Of a DNA stretch of 64,000 nt, positions 25,985 to 35,427 are shown one piece after another (the stretch's first letter is position 1; each line of letters opens with the position of its first letter). The notes under the pieces were generated by a model. That model was not told where the DNA came from and searched no databases. It saw only the letters and a program-made list of their open reading frames with translations. The position numbers were made by a program, and so were the translations under genes. This DNA comes from Aliiruegeria sabulilitoris (GTDB lineage Bacteria; Pseudomonadota; Alphaproteobacteria; Rhodobacterales; Rhodobacteraceae). The stretch is taken from positions 186,001-250,000 of the forward strand of contig NZ_LOAS01000007.1 of the NCBI RefSeq assembly GCF_001558155.1, written 5' to 3'.

Positions 25985-26152
25985 TCATTTCGTGAGGATC
26001 AGCTTACCAGCCTTTGTGATTCTGAGGGTATAGACTTTCTCATCCAATACAATTTGTGCCAAACCGTCCGAGCCGGTCATGCTGCGCGCGTCGTAGCTGG
26101 GGCGGTTGGCCGGCATGGTCTCGGCCAGGGAGATTTCTTTCATCAAGGTCAT
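25985..26152 (-). CDS. hemP: Hemin uptake protein HemP
   Basis: 55 aa. The middle PSYDARSMTGSDGLAQIVLD and the end VYTLRITKAGKLILTK are the conserved HemP signature (YDAR.L......I.H....Y.LR.TR.GKLILTK). The family is linked to haem uptake and its gene regulation and is usually Fur/Irr-controlled; no haem uptake genes are adjacent here. Three candidate ATGs exist near the start; 26152 gives the usual length. It sits 132 bases downstream of the Anbu gene on the same strand. Confidence 0.88.
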   Translation of the reverse strand: MTLMKEISLAETMPANRPSYDARSMTGSDGLAQIVLDEKVYTLRITKAGKLILTK

Positions 26153-26284
26153 TTCAGGGCTCCATCCAGATAAGGTGGAGAGATCCCTTGCCGGGCAAGC
26201 GGGCGGGCCGCGACGGGCTAAGCCGGGTGTCTCTGTTCACACTGCTTAACCTATTAAAACTGTCGGATATGTAAAGTCTGATTT

Positions 26285-27043
26285 TCAGGTGCCGGACGGC
26301 GGATCCTGGTCCTTCATTTCATAAGGCGGAATCCTGCCAAAGGCTTCACGCAGCGCTTCACTCCAACCGTCTGAAACAGCGTGATAATATGCATCATCCG
26401 GCTCTATCCGGTTCCGATAGCCAATCTCATGGCTGTCCTTTTCGTATACTTGCAGGTCAAAGGGCAGCCCGACAGACAGATTTGCCTTGAGCGTGGAATC
26501 GAAGCTGAGCAGCAGCAGCTTGATCGCCTCGGGGAAGCTCATCTCCGGATCGAATCCGCGCAACAGGATCGGGCGGCCATACTTGGTTTCGCCAATCTGG
26601 AGGAAGGGCGTGTCCTCGCTGGCTTCGATGAAATTCCCTTCGGGATAGATCAGGAACAGGCGCATCGGGCCCGGTGCAATCTGCCCGCCGAGGATCATCG
26701 TGGCACTGAAGGTGGCATCGGCCCTCTGGCCCTCGCCGGACTGGGTTTCGATGACCTCGCGCAGCGTATTGCCGACAAGCTGCGCGACCCGGAACATGGA
26801 GGGCTGTTCGAAAATCGACGGGTTTCGATCGCTTTCGGCCTTGCTGCGTTCTTCCAGCAGCGAAACCACCGACTGGGTGGTGGCAAGATTTCCCGCTGTC
26901 ATCAGCGTGATGAAACGCTCGCCGGGCACGCACCAGCTCTGCATCTTGCGATAGGTCGAGATATTGTCGATGCCCGCGTTGGTGCGCGTGTCGGACATGA
27001 AGACAAGGCCGCTTTTCAGGAGCAGGCCGACGCAATAGGTCAT
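26285..27043 (-). CDS. Proteasome-type peptidase (Anbu / bacterial proteasome homologue)
   Basis: 252 aa. The start MTYCVGLLLKSGLVFMSDTR is diagnostic: after Met removal Thr1 is the nucleophile, with Asp17 in SDTRTNAG and Lys32 in TYRKM as proteasome-like catalytic residues. The NTNAGIDNISTYRKM block is typical of Anbu, a self-assembling relative of HslV and the 20S beta subunit. Its substrate is not known. It lies at the end of a four-gene operon with transglutaminase, alpha-E and ATP-grasp genes, 119 bases after the transglutaminase gene. Confidence 0.92.
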   Translation of the reverse strand: MTYCVGLLLKSGLVFMSDTRTNAGIDNISTYRKMQSWCVPGERFITLMTAGNLATTQSVVSLLEERSKAESDRNPSIFEQPSMFRVAQLVGNTLREVIETQSGEGQRADATFSATMILGGQIAPGPMRLFLIYPEGNFIEASEDTPFLQIGETKYGRPILLRGFDPEMSFPEAIKLLLLSFDSTLKANLSVGLPFDLQVYEKDSHEIGYRNRIEPDDAYYHAVSDGWSEALREAFGRIPPYEMKDQDPPSGT

Positions 27044-27162
27044 GGGGCGATTCTCGTTGCTAGGGACGAAACTGTGTTTCGTCTCTGCTCCTACAGGCGA
27101 AACCGCGCCGGATCACCCGGAGTTTTCGGGAAATCACACAATTCGTCATCGGCGTTACAGGG

Positions 27163-27966
27163 CTATTGCTGAACCTGGAGACTGACCGCGAGGGACTCCC
27201 CTGCGCTATCTCCGAAATGCAGCCCCGAGATCGGCGCCGCCTCGGCATAATCCCGTCCGGTGGCGATCCGCACGTAGCGCTCGTCCGGGCAGACCTCGTT
27301 TGGCACGTCGAAGCCGACCCAGCCGAGATTGTCGATATGCACCTCGGCCCAGGCGTGGCTGGCCTCTTGTTGTTCGCGTTCGTCCATCATCAGGTAGCCC
27401 GACACATAGCGCGCGGCGTAGCCAAGCTGGCGGGCGGCGGCGATGAAGACATGGGCGTGGTCCTGGCAGACCCCCTTGCCGGCGGCGAGGGCCTCCTCGG
27501 CTGTGGTGGCCGGGCCGGTCTGGCCGGTCTGGTATTTGACCGCGTCCATCACGCGGGCCGAGAGCAGGTGGCACCGTTCGATCGGATTCTCGGTTTCGGC
27601 CGTCAATCCCTTGACCAGCGAGCGGATCCCCATGCCCTGATGGGTCAGCACGGTGGGCCGGCGGAACAACCAGAGCGGCGCGAAGCCGCCCTGCGGGCCG
27701 GACACGCCGTTGGTGTCCCGGGTCTCTACCTCGCCGGAGCATTCCACCACGATGTCGTGCCCATCCCCTTCGTAGGACATGAGCGTTACCGTGTTGGCGT
27801 TCTGGTCCTCGAAGCTGAGCTCCTGCTTGCCGCCTTCGATATGGATCTTCCAGTCCAGAACTTGCTGGCTGGGGCGATCCTTGGGCGTCAGGCGGATTTG
27901 CTGCAGAGCATAGGCCACGGGGGTCGAGTAGCTGTAGGTGGTGCGGTGTCGGATTTGCAGGCGCAT
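27163..27966 (-). CDS. Transglutaminase-like cysteine peptidase (Anbu-operon type)
   Basis: 267 aa. An N-terminal beta domain (MRLQIRHRTTYSYSTPVAYA) precedes the transglutaminase core with Cys167 in GVCQDHAHVFI, His204 in SHAWAEV and Asp220 in GFDVPNE, a complete triad. Family members of this operon type are predicted to hydrolyse or form isopeptide bonds. Starts 3 bases after the alpha-E stop, so tightly coupled. Confidence 0.92.
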   Translation of the reverse strand: MRLQIRHRTTYSYSTPVAYALQQIRLTPKDRPSQQVLDWKIHIEGGKQELSFEDQNANTVTLMSYEGDGHDIVVECSGEVETRDTNGVSGPQGGFAPLWLFRRPTVLTHQGMGIRSLVKGLTAETENPIERCHLLSARVMDAVKYQTGQTGPATTAEEALAAGKGVCQDHAHVFIAAARQLGYAARYVSGYLMMDEREQQEASHAWAEVHIDNLGWVGFDVPNEVCPDERYVRIATGRDYAEAAPISGLHFGDSAGESLAVSLQVQQ

Positions 27967-27969
27967 GGC

Positions 27970-28911
27970 TTACTCGTAAAATCTGTAATCGGTTTCGATC
28001 ATGGCGCTGAGTTCGGAGATGTCCGCCAGCAGATCGAGGATGAATTCATGCAGCCCTTCGTCGAATATCTCGTCGATTTTCGCCTCCGCGAGCAATGTAA
28101 CCATTTCCGCCACCTTTTCCTGTGAAGGATTGCGCGTTGCGTATTCCTTTTCAAGATAGCACAGGTTCGAGGCGACCTTGTCGATGCAGAAGGCCAGCGA
28201 GCGCGGCATGCGGTGGTCGAGAATGAGGAATTCGGCGATGCCGAGCGCCGAGATATCCGGCCCGTTCAACCAGCGATAGGAGCTGTGCGCGCCGACCGAT
28301 CGCAGGATGTTCTCCCATTGGACGTTGTCCAGCGCCGAGCCGATATGGCTGATCGAGGGCAGCAGCACATAGTATTTCACGTCCAGGATACGCGCGGTGG
28401 CGTCGGCGCGTTCCATGAAGGTGCCGATGCGGCAGAAGTTGAAGATGTCGTTGCGCAGCATCGTGCCATGAGTCGCGCCGCGCACGAGTGCGTTTTGTTG
28501 GCGGATGATCGAGAGAACCGCTGGCAGGTCGCGGTCGCGCACCTTGTGGCCGAGCGCGGCCTTCAGGGTCATCCAGCAATCATTCGTCACTTCCCAGACT
28601 TCGCGCGACAGCGCTGTGCGCACGAGGCGCGCATTGTTGCGTGCGTGCTCGATGCAGCTCATCACCGAGGAGGGGTTGTTGCAGTCGCGCAGCAGGAAAT
28701 CCACCACCGCCGATTGCTCGAAGGATTGGTGGCGTTCCAGATAGGCCGAGCGCACACCCGCCGCGTCGAGCACGGCCGCCCATTCATCGGACGCCGTGGC
28801 GGGGCGGGTCAGCGCATTGCGAAACCCGGTTTCAATGAGCCGCGACATGGTCTCGCAGCGTTCGAGATAGCGGAACATCCAGGTGAGCCCGCCGGCGGTC
28901 TTTCCCAGCAT
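27970..28911 (-). CDS. Alpha-E domain protein (DUF403)
   Basis: 313 aa, all-helical. MLGKTAGGLTWMFRYLERCE is the conserved opening of the alpha-E family, which is always found beside or fused to circularly permuted ATP-grasp proteins and lacks a known catalytic motif. It probably acts as a partner of the ligase. ATG 28911 is used since homologues start there; it begins 4 bases after the ATP-grasp stop. The in-frame extension to 28953 overlaps the upstream gene. Confidence 0.92.
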   Translation of the reverse strand: MLGKTAGGLTWMFRYLERCETMSRLIETGFRNALTRPATASDEWAAVLDAAGVRSAYLERHQSFEQSAVVDFLLRDCNNPSSVMSCIEHARNNARLVRTALSREVWEVTNDCWMTLKAALGHKVRDRDLPAVLSIIRQQNALVRGATHGTMLRNDIFNFCRIGTFMERADATARILDVKYYVLLPSISHIGSALDNVQWENILRSVGAHSSYRWLNGPDISALGIAEFLILDHRMPRSLAFCIDKVASNLCYLEKEYATRNPSQEKVAEMVTLLAEAKIDEIFDEGLHEFILDLLADISELSAMIETDYRFYE

Positions 28912-28915
28912 GTTC

Positions 28916-30343
28916 TTATTCCTCCAGCACCCAGGTGTCCTTGGTGCCGCCACCTTGGGACGAGTTCACCACCAGCGAGCCTTCCTTGAGCGCGACCCGT
29001 GTCAGCCCGCCCGGTGTCAGGTCGATCCCCTTGGGCGAGACCAGCACGAAGGGGCGCAGGTCCACATGGCGCGGCGCAAGTCCCGCCTTGGTCAGGATCG
29101 GCACGGTTGAAAGCGCCAGCGTCGGCTGGGCGATGTAATTGCCGGGTTTCGCGGTCAGCTTCTCGCGGAAGGCCGCGATTTCCTTCTTGCTTGCCGCGGG
29201 ACCCACCAGCATGCCGTAGCCGCCCGAGCCGTGGACCTCCTTGACGACCACTTCGGAGAGATGGTCCAGCACATAGGCAAGGCTGTCAGGCTCCGAGCAG
29301 CGCCAGGTTGGCACGTTTTTCAGGATCGCCTTCTCGCCGGTATAGAACTCGACGATATCAGGCATGTAGGAATAGATCGCCTTGTCGTCGGCGATGCCGG
29401 TGCCGGGGGCGTTGGCGATAGTGATGCCGCCCGCGCGGTAGACATCCATGATGCCGGGCACGCCCAGCACCGAGTCGGGCCGGAAATTCAGCGGGTCGAG
29501 AAAATCGTCATCCACCCGGCGATAGAGCACGTCGATCGCCTTGTAGCCCTGGGTCGTGCGCATGGCGATACGGCCATCGACGACGCGCAGGTCCGAGCCC
29601 TCGACCAACTCCGCGCCCATATTGTCGGCCAGGAAGGAATGCTCGAAATAGGCGGAGTTGTGGATACCCGGCGTGAGAACCGCCACCACCGGCTTGCCGT
29701 TGCAGGCCGGCGGCGCGCAGGCCGAGAGAGAGCGCGACAGCCGGGTGGGGTAATCCTGCACCGACTGCACGCTGATCTTGCTGAACAGCTCCGGGAACAT
29801 CTGAAGCATCGTCTCGCGGTTCTCCAGCATGTAGGAGACGCCGGAGGGGGTGCGGGCATTGTCCTCGAGCACGAAAAACTCATCCTCGCCGGTGCGCACC
29901 AGGTCCGTGCCGACGATATGGGTATAGACGCCGCCGGGCGGCTGCACGCCGATCATTTGCGGCAGGAAAGCCTCGTTATTGGCGATCAGCTCGACGGGGA
30001 CGCGGCCGGCGCGAATGATTTCCTGCCGGTGATAGATATCGTGCAGGAACGCGTTGATGGCGCGCACGCGTTGGTCGATGCCGCGCTTCAGCCGTGACCA
30101 TTCCCGCGATGAAATGATTCTGGGCACGATGTCGAAGGGAATCAGGCGTTCATCCGCTTCGGCCTCGCCATAGACATTGAAAGTGATGCCGGTGCGGCGG
30201 AAAAACATCTCCGCCTCGGAGGATTTCTTGCGCAAACGCTGCAAATCCTCGCTTTTGAACCATGCGTTATAGTCGCGATAGGGGGGCCGGGGATCCGAGC
30301 CATGCCCGTGCAACTCGTCGAAAAATTTGGCGTTCTTGCTCAT
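28916..30343 (-). CDS. Circularly permuted ATP-grasp ligase (DUF404/DUF407 type)
   Basis: 475 aa. Typical blocks: FFDELHGHGSDPRPPYRDYN (about 7-26), GVYTHIVGTDLVRT (about 137-150), LEDNARTPSGVSYMLENR (about 157-174), GIADDKAIYSYMP and VVVKEVHGSGGYGMLVGP (about 378-395), the last being the glycine-rich ATP loop. These are the circularly permuted ATP-grasp amide-bond-forming enzymes, predicted to make a small peptide. First gene of the Anbu operon; the ATG at 30343 is favoured over an extension to 30454. Confidence 0.92.
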   Translation of the reverse strand: MSKNAKFFDELHGHGSDPRPPYRDYNAWFKSEDLQRLRKKSSEAEMFFRRTGITFNVYGEAEADERLIPFDIVPRIISSREWSRLKRGIDQRVRAINAFLHDIYHRQEIIRAGRVPVELIANNEAFLPQMIGVQPPGGVYTHIVGTDLVRTGEDEFFVLEDNARTPSGVSYMLENRETMLQMFPELFSKISVQSVQDYPTRLSRSLSACAPPACNGKPVVAVLTPGIHNSAYFEHSFLADNMGAELVEGSDLRVVDGRIAMRTTQGYKAIDVLYRRVDDDFLDPLNFRPDSVLGVPGIMDVYRAGGITIANAPGTGIADDKAIYSYMPDIVEFYTGEKAILKNVPTWRCSEPDSLAYVLDHLSEVVVKEVHGSGGYGMLVGPAASKKEIAAFREKLTAKPGNYIAQPTLALSTVPILTKAGLAPRHVDLRPFVLVSPKGIDLTPGGLTRVALKEGSLVVNSSQGGGTKDTWVLEE

Positions 30344-30479
30344 GAAGACAGTCTTGCAAGGCCCCTCGCGGGGTGCAACAGAGCTATGCAGTTGACGAGA
30401 CAAAATCGCGCGGAAACTGCCTTTGCGCTGTGCAATGCGCCTGAGTTTCCGCAATTTCCCTGTGCGTTTCGCCTATTAT

Positions 30480-30932
30480 TCAGGCAGGTTCCGGAGGGAT
30501 CTCCAGGGAAATCGTCACGGGGCCGTCATTGAGCAGCTCGACCTTCATGTCGGCGCCGAAACGACCCGTCTCCACCCGTGGCCCGAGCTGCGCGAGATGC
30601 GCGGCGAAATACTGGTAGAGGCGGTTACCGTCTTCGGGGGCTGCGGCTTCGGAGAATCCCGGCCGGTTGCCGCGCGAGGTGTCAGCGGCCAGGGTGAACT
30701 GGCTGACAACGAGCGCTTCGCCGCCGGTGTCGAGCAGGGAGCGGTTCATCTTGCCGGCTTCGTCCTCGAAGATACGCAGCTTGGAGAGCTTCGCGGCCAG
30801 TTTCTCGGCCTGTGCCTCACTGTCGCCGCGCATCGCGCAGACAAGCGCCAGCACGCCGGGGCCAATCTGGCCGATGAGCTCGCCATCGACCGTCACGGAG
30901 GCGCGCGAGACGCGCTGGATCAGCGCTTTCAC
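30480..30932 (-). CDS. dtd: D-aminoacyl-tRNA deacylase
   Basis: 150 aa. [18 protein letters not shown], the [17 protein letters not shown] block (about 79-95) with the catalytic Thr, and [10 protein letters not shown] near the end are Dtd hallmarks (the G-cisPro motif lies in NDGPVT). It removes D-amino acids, and glycine from tRNA-Ala, for proofreading. The start is GTG at 30932; the GTGA overlap joins it to the stop of the sugar kinase gene upstream. Confidence 0.95.
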   Translation of the reverse strand: MKALIQRVSRASVTVDGELIGQIGPGVLALVCAMRGDSEAQAEKLAAKLSKLRIFEDEAGKMNRSLLDTGGEALVVSQFTLAADTSRGNRPGFSEAAAPEDGNRLYQYFAAHLAQLGPRVETGRFGADMKVELLNDGPVTISLEIPPEPA

Positions 30933-31864
30933 AGGTCGAGTTCCTCGGCCCAGGGCGGGTTGGCGCCCGCGCGGCTGACCGTCACTGCGGCCGCCCGGTT
31001 GCCGAGGGTGAGGGCAGCGGAGATTTCCGCATCCGTCAGGGTGGCGACCGCCGCTTTGGTGAGCTTTCCAGCCCGGTCCAGCCCGGCAAGGAAGCCGGCA
31101 TTGAAGGTGTCGCCCGCGCCGACCGTGTCGACCACCTCGACCATTTCCGAGCTGACGCTCACCGCGCGGTCCTTCAGGTAGGCGGTGACGCCGTCCTTGC
31201 CTTTGGTCACGCAGATGATTTTCGGCCCCTTGGCCAAAAGCGCGCCTGCCAGCATGGCCAGATCGCCGTCGCCGGCAATCCATTCGAGGTCCTCGTCGGA
31301 AACCTTCACGATATCGGCCACGCCGATCATCCGGTCGAGCCGGGCACGGTAGCGGGCCTCGTCCTTGATGAAGCCGGGGCGGATATTCGGGTCGATCATC
31401 ACCAGCCTGTTGGCCGCCTCGCGCAGCGCAAGCGTCTCGTAGGTGGCGCCGCAGGGTTCGACTGGCAGCGAGATGCCGCCGAAGAACAGCGCGTCCACGC
31501 CGTCGAGCGATACCGGTGTGGGCAAATCCGCCTCCGCGATCAGGCGCCCGGCCGTGTTCTCGTCATAGAAAGCGTATTTGGCATGGCCATCGGTCAGCTC
31601 GACGAAGGCAAGAGTGGTGGGCCGGTCCGAGCGGTCGCAGAGCGTGGCGTCCACCTTGGAGGCGGCGAGGCTTTCCATGAGTTTCGCGCCGAAAAGATCC
31701 GTCGAGATGCCGGAGAAGAATTTGACCTGCCGACCGAGCCGGCCGAGAGCGATCGCGGTGTTGAACACCGCGCCGCCCGAGACCGGGGCAAAGGAGGGTT
31801 CGTCGCGGGTGGACATGCGCGGCAGCATGTCGATCAGGGCCTCGCCGGCGCAGAGGATCATCAA
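30929..31864 (-). CDS. PfkB-family carbohydrate kinase (fructokinase-like)
   Basis: 311 aa. The PfkB signatures are present: the substrate-side [15 protein letters not shown] (about 30-44) and the anion-hole/ATP motif [17 protein letters not shown] (about 245-261) with the catalytic Asp in GAGD. Several members of this shape phosphorylate fructose; the exact sugar is undetermined. It overlaps dtd by four bases, an unrelated pair that nevertheless shares a transcript. The first codon is ATG at 31864, with a second ATG directly after. Confidence 0.88.
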   Translation of the reverse strand: MMILCAGEALIDMLPRMSTRDEPSFAPVSGGAVFNTAIALGRLGRQVKFFSGISTDLFGAKLMESLAASKVDATLCDRSDRPTTLAFVELTDGHAKYAFYDENTAGRLIAEADLPTPVSLDGVDALFFGGISLPVEPCGATYETLALREAANRLVMIDPNIRPGFIKDEARYRARLDRMIGVADIVKVSDEDLEWIAGDGDLAMLAGALLAKGPKIICVTKGKDGVTAYLKDRAVSVSSEMVEVVDTVGAGDTFNAGFLAGLDRAGKLTKAAVATLTDAEISAALTLGNRAAAVTVSRAGANPPWAEELDL

Positions 31865-31992
31865 GTCTCTCCTTCGAGTTGAGCGCTTTGGGCTATCTAA
31901 GCCGGGATGGCGCCGAGGTCCATTCCTTCTGATGCCGTGGGCCTGTGTCGTGGATTAGGGCGATCGACCGGCTCGCGTCAGGGGGAGTTGGT

Positions 31993-32054
31993 GCTGGGGG
32001 GCGCTGCCCCGCGCGCCCGGGCCAGCGTGCGCCCGGGATATTTGACGAAAGAGG
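31993..32054 (+). repeat. Dispersed intergenic repeat, copy C
   Basis: A GGGGGGCGCTGCCCC hairpin and a second GCGCCCGGGCCAGCGTGCGC block are followed by CCGGGATATTTGACGAAAGA, ending two bases before the stop codon of the zinc-ribbon gene (minus). Confidence 0.55.
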
Positions 32055-32056
32055 AC

Positions 32057-33250
32057 TTACTGCATCTGGTTGAGATAGAGGAAACCGCCGATCAGCAGAA
32101 TGGCGAGGAAGGCCGCGAAGGCGATCTTCCACGCGGACCAGGGACGCTCGCCCTTGACCTCGCCGGTGCGTGCATTGACGACGAAGCGGTAGGATTTGCC
32201 GCGGAACTTGTAGGCAGCCATCCAGATCGGCAACAGGATATGTTTGAAGGTCACCTCGGAGACGGCGGTGTCCACGGAGGAAATCCGCTGGTGGTCGCCG
32301 CCGATATCGCGGCGGATATCGGTGGCGATGACCGCGTCCATCTTCTGCCGGGCGATAGTGAAGCCGCCCTCCAGTTCGACCGAGTAGCCTTCGGCGGCGT
32401 AACCCGCGAGATATCTCGGCTCGTAGGGGACCAACTCGCCGAGATCCCAGGGCTCCAGCGCGTCGGTGTAGTCACGCGGCAGGCTGTCGGAGGCGAGCAC
32501 CAGCACGTCGTCAAACTGGCGCGCGACGCGGCCGGAGACGCGGGTCCAGCGGGTCTTGCGCACACGTTCGGTGCGCCGCTTGCCATCCACGACACGGGTG
32601 CGGGTGGTGTAGTAGTCGTCGCCGCGCTGGCCGGAATAGCGGCTGCGGGTGTCTGCGTCATAGGTCCAGTAGGGCACGTAGATGCCGGTCAGCTTGCGAC
32701 CCTTGCGGGCATATTCCTTGAGCCCGTTCGGTGCGAACCAGAGCCTTCCGAGCCAGTCGCTCATCTTCTTGTGGGCGCTGCGTTCGTCCAGCTTGAAGGG
32801 GAGCAGCGCCTGCGGCTTCAGTTGGCGGTGGCTGCCGGTATCGGTGACGATGGGCGAGGCGCAGAAAGGGCATTCCTTGGCCTGCTCCATTTGGCTCATC
32901 TCGATATCGGCACCGCAGCTGTCGCAATGGGCTGAGCGGATCTCGACGATTTGGTCACTGGGCACCTGTTTGCGCAGCGCGGCCTCGTAATCGAGCTCGC
33001 GCAACGCATTGCCCCATTGGTCGCGCCCAACCGCGGAGACATGCTCGACATGCCCGCAATGGTCGCACATCAGGTCGCCCTTGTCGGCGGAGAAGCGCAG
33101 ATCCGAGCCGCAAGCCGGACAGGGGAAGCGGTGCTTTTCCGAGACGGCCTTGTCCTGGGTGCTGAATTCCTCGGGGAAATCCTGTTCCGGCGGCGCCGGC
33201 GGCGCGCTTTTTGCGCCGCGCGTGCGCGGGATCTTGGGGATGTCGCTCAT
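32057..33250 (-). CDS. Double zinc-ribbon protein with C-terminal membrane anchor (TFIIB-type Zn ribbon)
   Basis: 397 aa. Two zinc ribbons lie near the front: Cys44/Cys47 with Cys62/Cys65, then Cys109/Cys112 with Cys127/Cys130, all as C-x2-C pairs. A beta-rich region follows with a YVPYWTYDAD segment (about 196-205), and the C-terminus is a single membrane helix (about 373-392) with only a few residues after it. Automatic annotation often calls such proteins 'primosomal protein N-prime' because of the ribbon; there is no helicase domain. It resembles Bacillus YdjG in layout, and it lies 15 bases after an SPFH gene that resembles YdjI. Confidence 0.85.
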   Translation of the reverse strand: MSDIPKIPRTRGAKSAPPAPPEQDFPEEFSTQDKAVSEKHRFPCPACGSDLRFSADKGDLMCDHCGHVEHVSAVGRDQWGNALRELDYEAALRKQVPSDQIVEIRSAHCDSCGADIEMSQMEQAKECPFCASPIVTDTGSHRQLKPQALLPFKLDERSAHKKMSDWLGRLWFAPNGLKEYARKGRKLTGIYVPYWTYDADTRSRYSGQRGDDYYTTRTRVVDGKRRTERVRKTRWTRVSGRVARQFDDVLVLASDSLPRDYTDALEPWDLGELVPYEPRYLAGYAAEGYSVELEGGFTIARQKMDAVIATDIRRDIGGDHQRISSVDTAVSEVTFKHILLPIWMAAYKFRGKSYRFVVNARTGEVKGERPWSAWKIAFAAFLAILLIGGFLYLNQMQ

Positions 33251-33265
33251 CGGTTGACTCCGCGG

Positions 33266-34417
33266 TTACACGCCGGGGGGCGGCGGCGGGGGCAGGATGG
33301 TGAAGAGCTGGGCCAGTTCCTGAACATCGCCCGCCTTCATCCAGCCATCCTGGCCCGGGGTCCAGACATGCGTGTCGCGGGTCAGTTCGCCGCTGGCGGC
33401 CTGGCGCCCCATATCGGCTTTGGAGAAGGGGCCGGAGGTCTGGCCAGCCTTGGCGATATGCCAGACATGCTCGACCGGCGGCGGCGGCGGGGCAGGGTGC
33501 GCGGCGACGGGCGCCGGCTGGGCCTGCTGCGGAGCCGCACCCCAGGGGCCGGGTTGGTAGCCCTGCGGATTGGCCATTTGGTTGGCCATCGCCATGCCCA
33601 TACCCATGCCGAGGCCTGCGCCCATGCCGCCGCCACCGGCGGGGTTCTGGGCTGCGGCGGTCATGGCTTCGGCGGCGGAATACTGGGTGAACTTGCCCAG
33701 GTCGCCGGCCAGCCCCATCGAGGTCCGCTTGTCGAGCGCGGCTTCAACGGCGGGCGGCAAGGAGATGTTTTCAATATAAAATTCCGGCATCGTCAGGCCG
33801 TATTCAGCGAGCACCTCGGAGACCTTCGTGGCGATCAGCTTGCCCATGTCGCCGGTATTGGCGGCCATGTCCAGCACCGGGATGCCGGAGCCGGCCATCA
33901 CGCGGGAGCTCTCCTGAACGATGATGTTGCGGATCTGGAAGGTGATCTCGTCGGTGGTGAACTCGCCATCGGTGCCCACGATCTCGGTCATGAAGCGCGC
34001 CGGTTCCGTGACCTTGATCGAATAGGTGCCAAAGGCCCGGATGCGGGTCGGTCCGAATTCCGGATCGCGCAGCATGACCGGGTTCTTGGTGCCCCATTTC
34101 AGATCGGTGAAACGGTTGGTGTTGACGAAATAGATCTCGCTCTTGAAAGGCGACTGGAAGCCGTGATCCCAGTGCTGCAGCGAGGTCATGATCGGCATGT
34201 TGTTGGTCTCGAGCATGTAGAGACCGGGGGTGAACACATCGGCCATCTGGCCTTCATGGATGAAGACGGCCGCCTGACCTTCGCGCACGGTCAGCTTTGC
34301 GCCGTACTTGATCTCGTGGCCCTCGCGCTCGAAGCGCCAGACCAGCGTGTCGCGGGTGTCGTCGGTCCAGTGGATGACGTCGATGAACTGGCCGGAGAGA
34401 AAATCGAGGATACCCAT
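33266..34417 (-). CDS. SPFH-domain protein with C-terminal GYF_2 domain (YdjI/COG4260-like)
   Basis: 383 aa. Residues about 35-235 form an SPFH (stomatin/prohibitin) domain of the COG4260 type (LTVREGQAAVFIHEGQMADV, IYFVNTNRFTDLKWGT). A glycine/methionine-rich linker (about 260-290) and a proline/alanine stretch lead to a GYF_2 domain at about 317-372 (VWHIAKAGQTSGPFS). SPFH proteins form oligomeric rings on membranes; GYF_2 binds proline-rich partners, and this protein itself ends in PPPPPP. No clear membrane helix is present, so attachment is likely through partners. Confidence 0.88.
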   Translation of the reverse strand: MGILDFLSGQFIDVIHWTDDTRDTLVWRFEREGHEIKYGAKLTVREGQAAVFIHEGQMADVFTPGLYMLETNNMPIMTSLQHWDHGFQSPFKSEIYFVNTNRFTDLKWGTKNPVMLRDPEFGPTRIRAFGTYSIKVTEPARFMTEIVGTDGEFTTDEITFQIRNIIVQESSRVMAGSGIPVLDMAANTGDMGKLIATKVSEVLAEYGLTMPEFYIENISLPPAVEAALDKRTSMGLAGDLGKFTQYSAAEAMTAAAQNPAGGGGMGAGLGMGMGMAMANQMANPQGYQPGPWGAAPQQAQPAPVAAHPAPPPPPVEHVWHIAKAGQTSGPFSKADMGRQAASGELTRDTHVWTPGQDGWMKAGDVQELAQLFTILPPPPPPGV

Positions 34418-34446
34418 GTGGTTGGCACTCCCTTGTCTGAAATTGT

Positions 34447-35424
34447 CTAGCTTTCGCCGCCCATCAGCTCGCGCGCGATCTCGTTCACGATCGGGCGGGC
34501 GGTGGTGGCGTCCATGCCGGCTTGCAACCGGCGGTCATAAAGGATGCGGAGGAGCAATTCGTCATGCGTGGTCAGCAGGGCGAATTCCTCGTCGTCGTTG
34601 AAGATGGAGGGGCGGGCGTCGGGGCTGTCATTGGCAAGGCCGAGCCCTTGGGCCAGTTCCTCGTGAATGCACGAAAGCCGCAGCAGGTCCGGATGTTCGG
34701 CCCGGATGACGGCCACGGCGCGCGTATAGGAGGGATCCTCGCCCCGCGAGAAGGCGAAGACGAGGCAGAAGGTCTCACGGGGCATGGTCTCGACGGTGCG
34801 GATGGCAGTGTCGCCGATGCCGGGCACAAGCTGTTCCAGGTATGGGCCGTAGTTGCGCCGCTCGTCCTCGTTCAGGATCAGCACGTGGAAATTGCCATTG
34901 GCCGAGGTGGTCGAAACCGGGTGGCCGGTCGCGTTGCGCAGGCGGCGGGCAAAGGAGATGACGGAGTTGTTGTCCTGAACCCTCTGGTCGGTCGAAACGG
35001 TGGCGCCGAAATGCACCTGCAGGCGCACGGGGCTGCCCCAGCGGCGCAGGCGGCTGACGGTTTGCTGCGCGACAAGCTGGCCGCCGCGGGAGACATATTC
35101 GTCATAGAGCGCGATGCGGACGAAGTTGTTCGTCAGGTTATGGGCGGCAAAAGGCGTATCGGGCCCGCCGCCATCGGTGCGCAACAGGCCCTGGCTGAGC
35201 AGGTCGGCCTGAACCCGGGCATAGTGGCGCTCCAGGTCCAGCGATGTTTGCGACCGCTCGTTCGGCAGCGCGGGCAGGGCGGTTTCGGGCGCGGCGGGAG
35301 CGCCGGGTCCGGCATCATAGACCGGCGCGGGCAGGTCGCAGGCAGACAGCGCAGCAAGCGACGCTGCCAGGATGCCGGCCCTGGCGCCAATCCGCAATTT
35401 TAACCCTTCCCGCGCCCTGTCCAC
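34447..35424 (-). CDS. DUF2927 lipoprotein
   Basis: 325 aa. The N-terminal ARAGILAASLAALSACDLP carries a lipobox (LSAC) with the modified Cys at about residue 29. The body matches DUF2927 (about 90-300): FVRIALYDEYVSRGG, RLRRWGSPVRLQVHFG and SCIHEELAQGLGLANDS, the last carrying an H-E-E-L-A-Q motif that looks like a metal-binding site of a minimal peptidase (HExxx). Function unknown. It sits between TelA and SPFH genes with 3- and 29-base gaps, so it is part of the same operon and would put a component at the periplasmic side. Confidence 0.82.
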   Translation of the reverse strand: MDRAREGLKLRIGARAGILAASLAALSACDLPAPVYDAGPGAPAAPETALPALPNERSQTSLDLERHYARVQADLLSQGLLRTDGGGPDTPFAAHNLTNNFVRIALYDEYVSRGGQLVAQQTVSRLRRWGSPVRLQVHFGATVSTDQRVQDNNSVISFARRLRNATGHPVSTTSANGNFHVLILNEDERRNYGPYLEQLVPGIGDTAIRTVETMPRETFCLVFAFSRGEDPSYTRAVAVIRAEHPDLLRLSCIHEELAQGLGLANDSPDARPSIFNDDEEFALLTTHDELLLRILYDRRLQAGMDATTARPIVNEIARELMGGES

Positions 35425-35427
35425 GGA

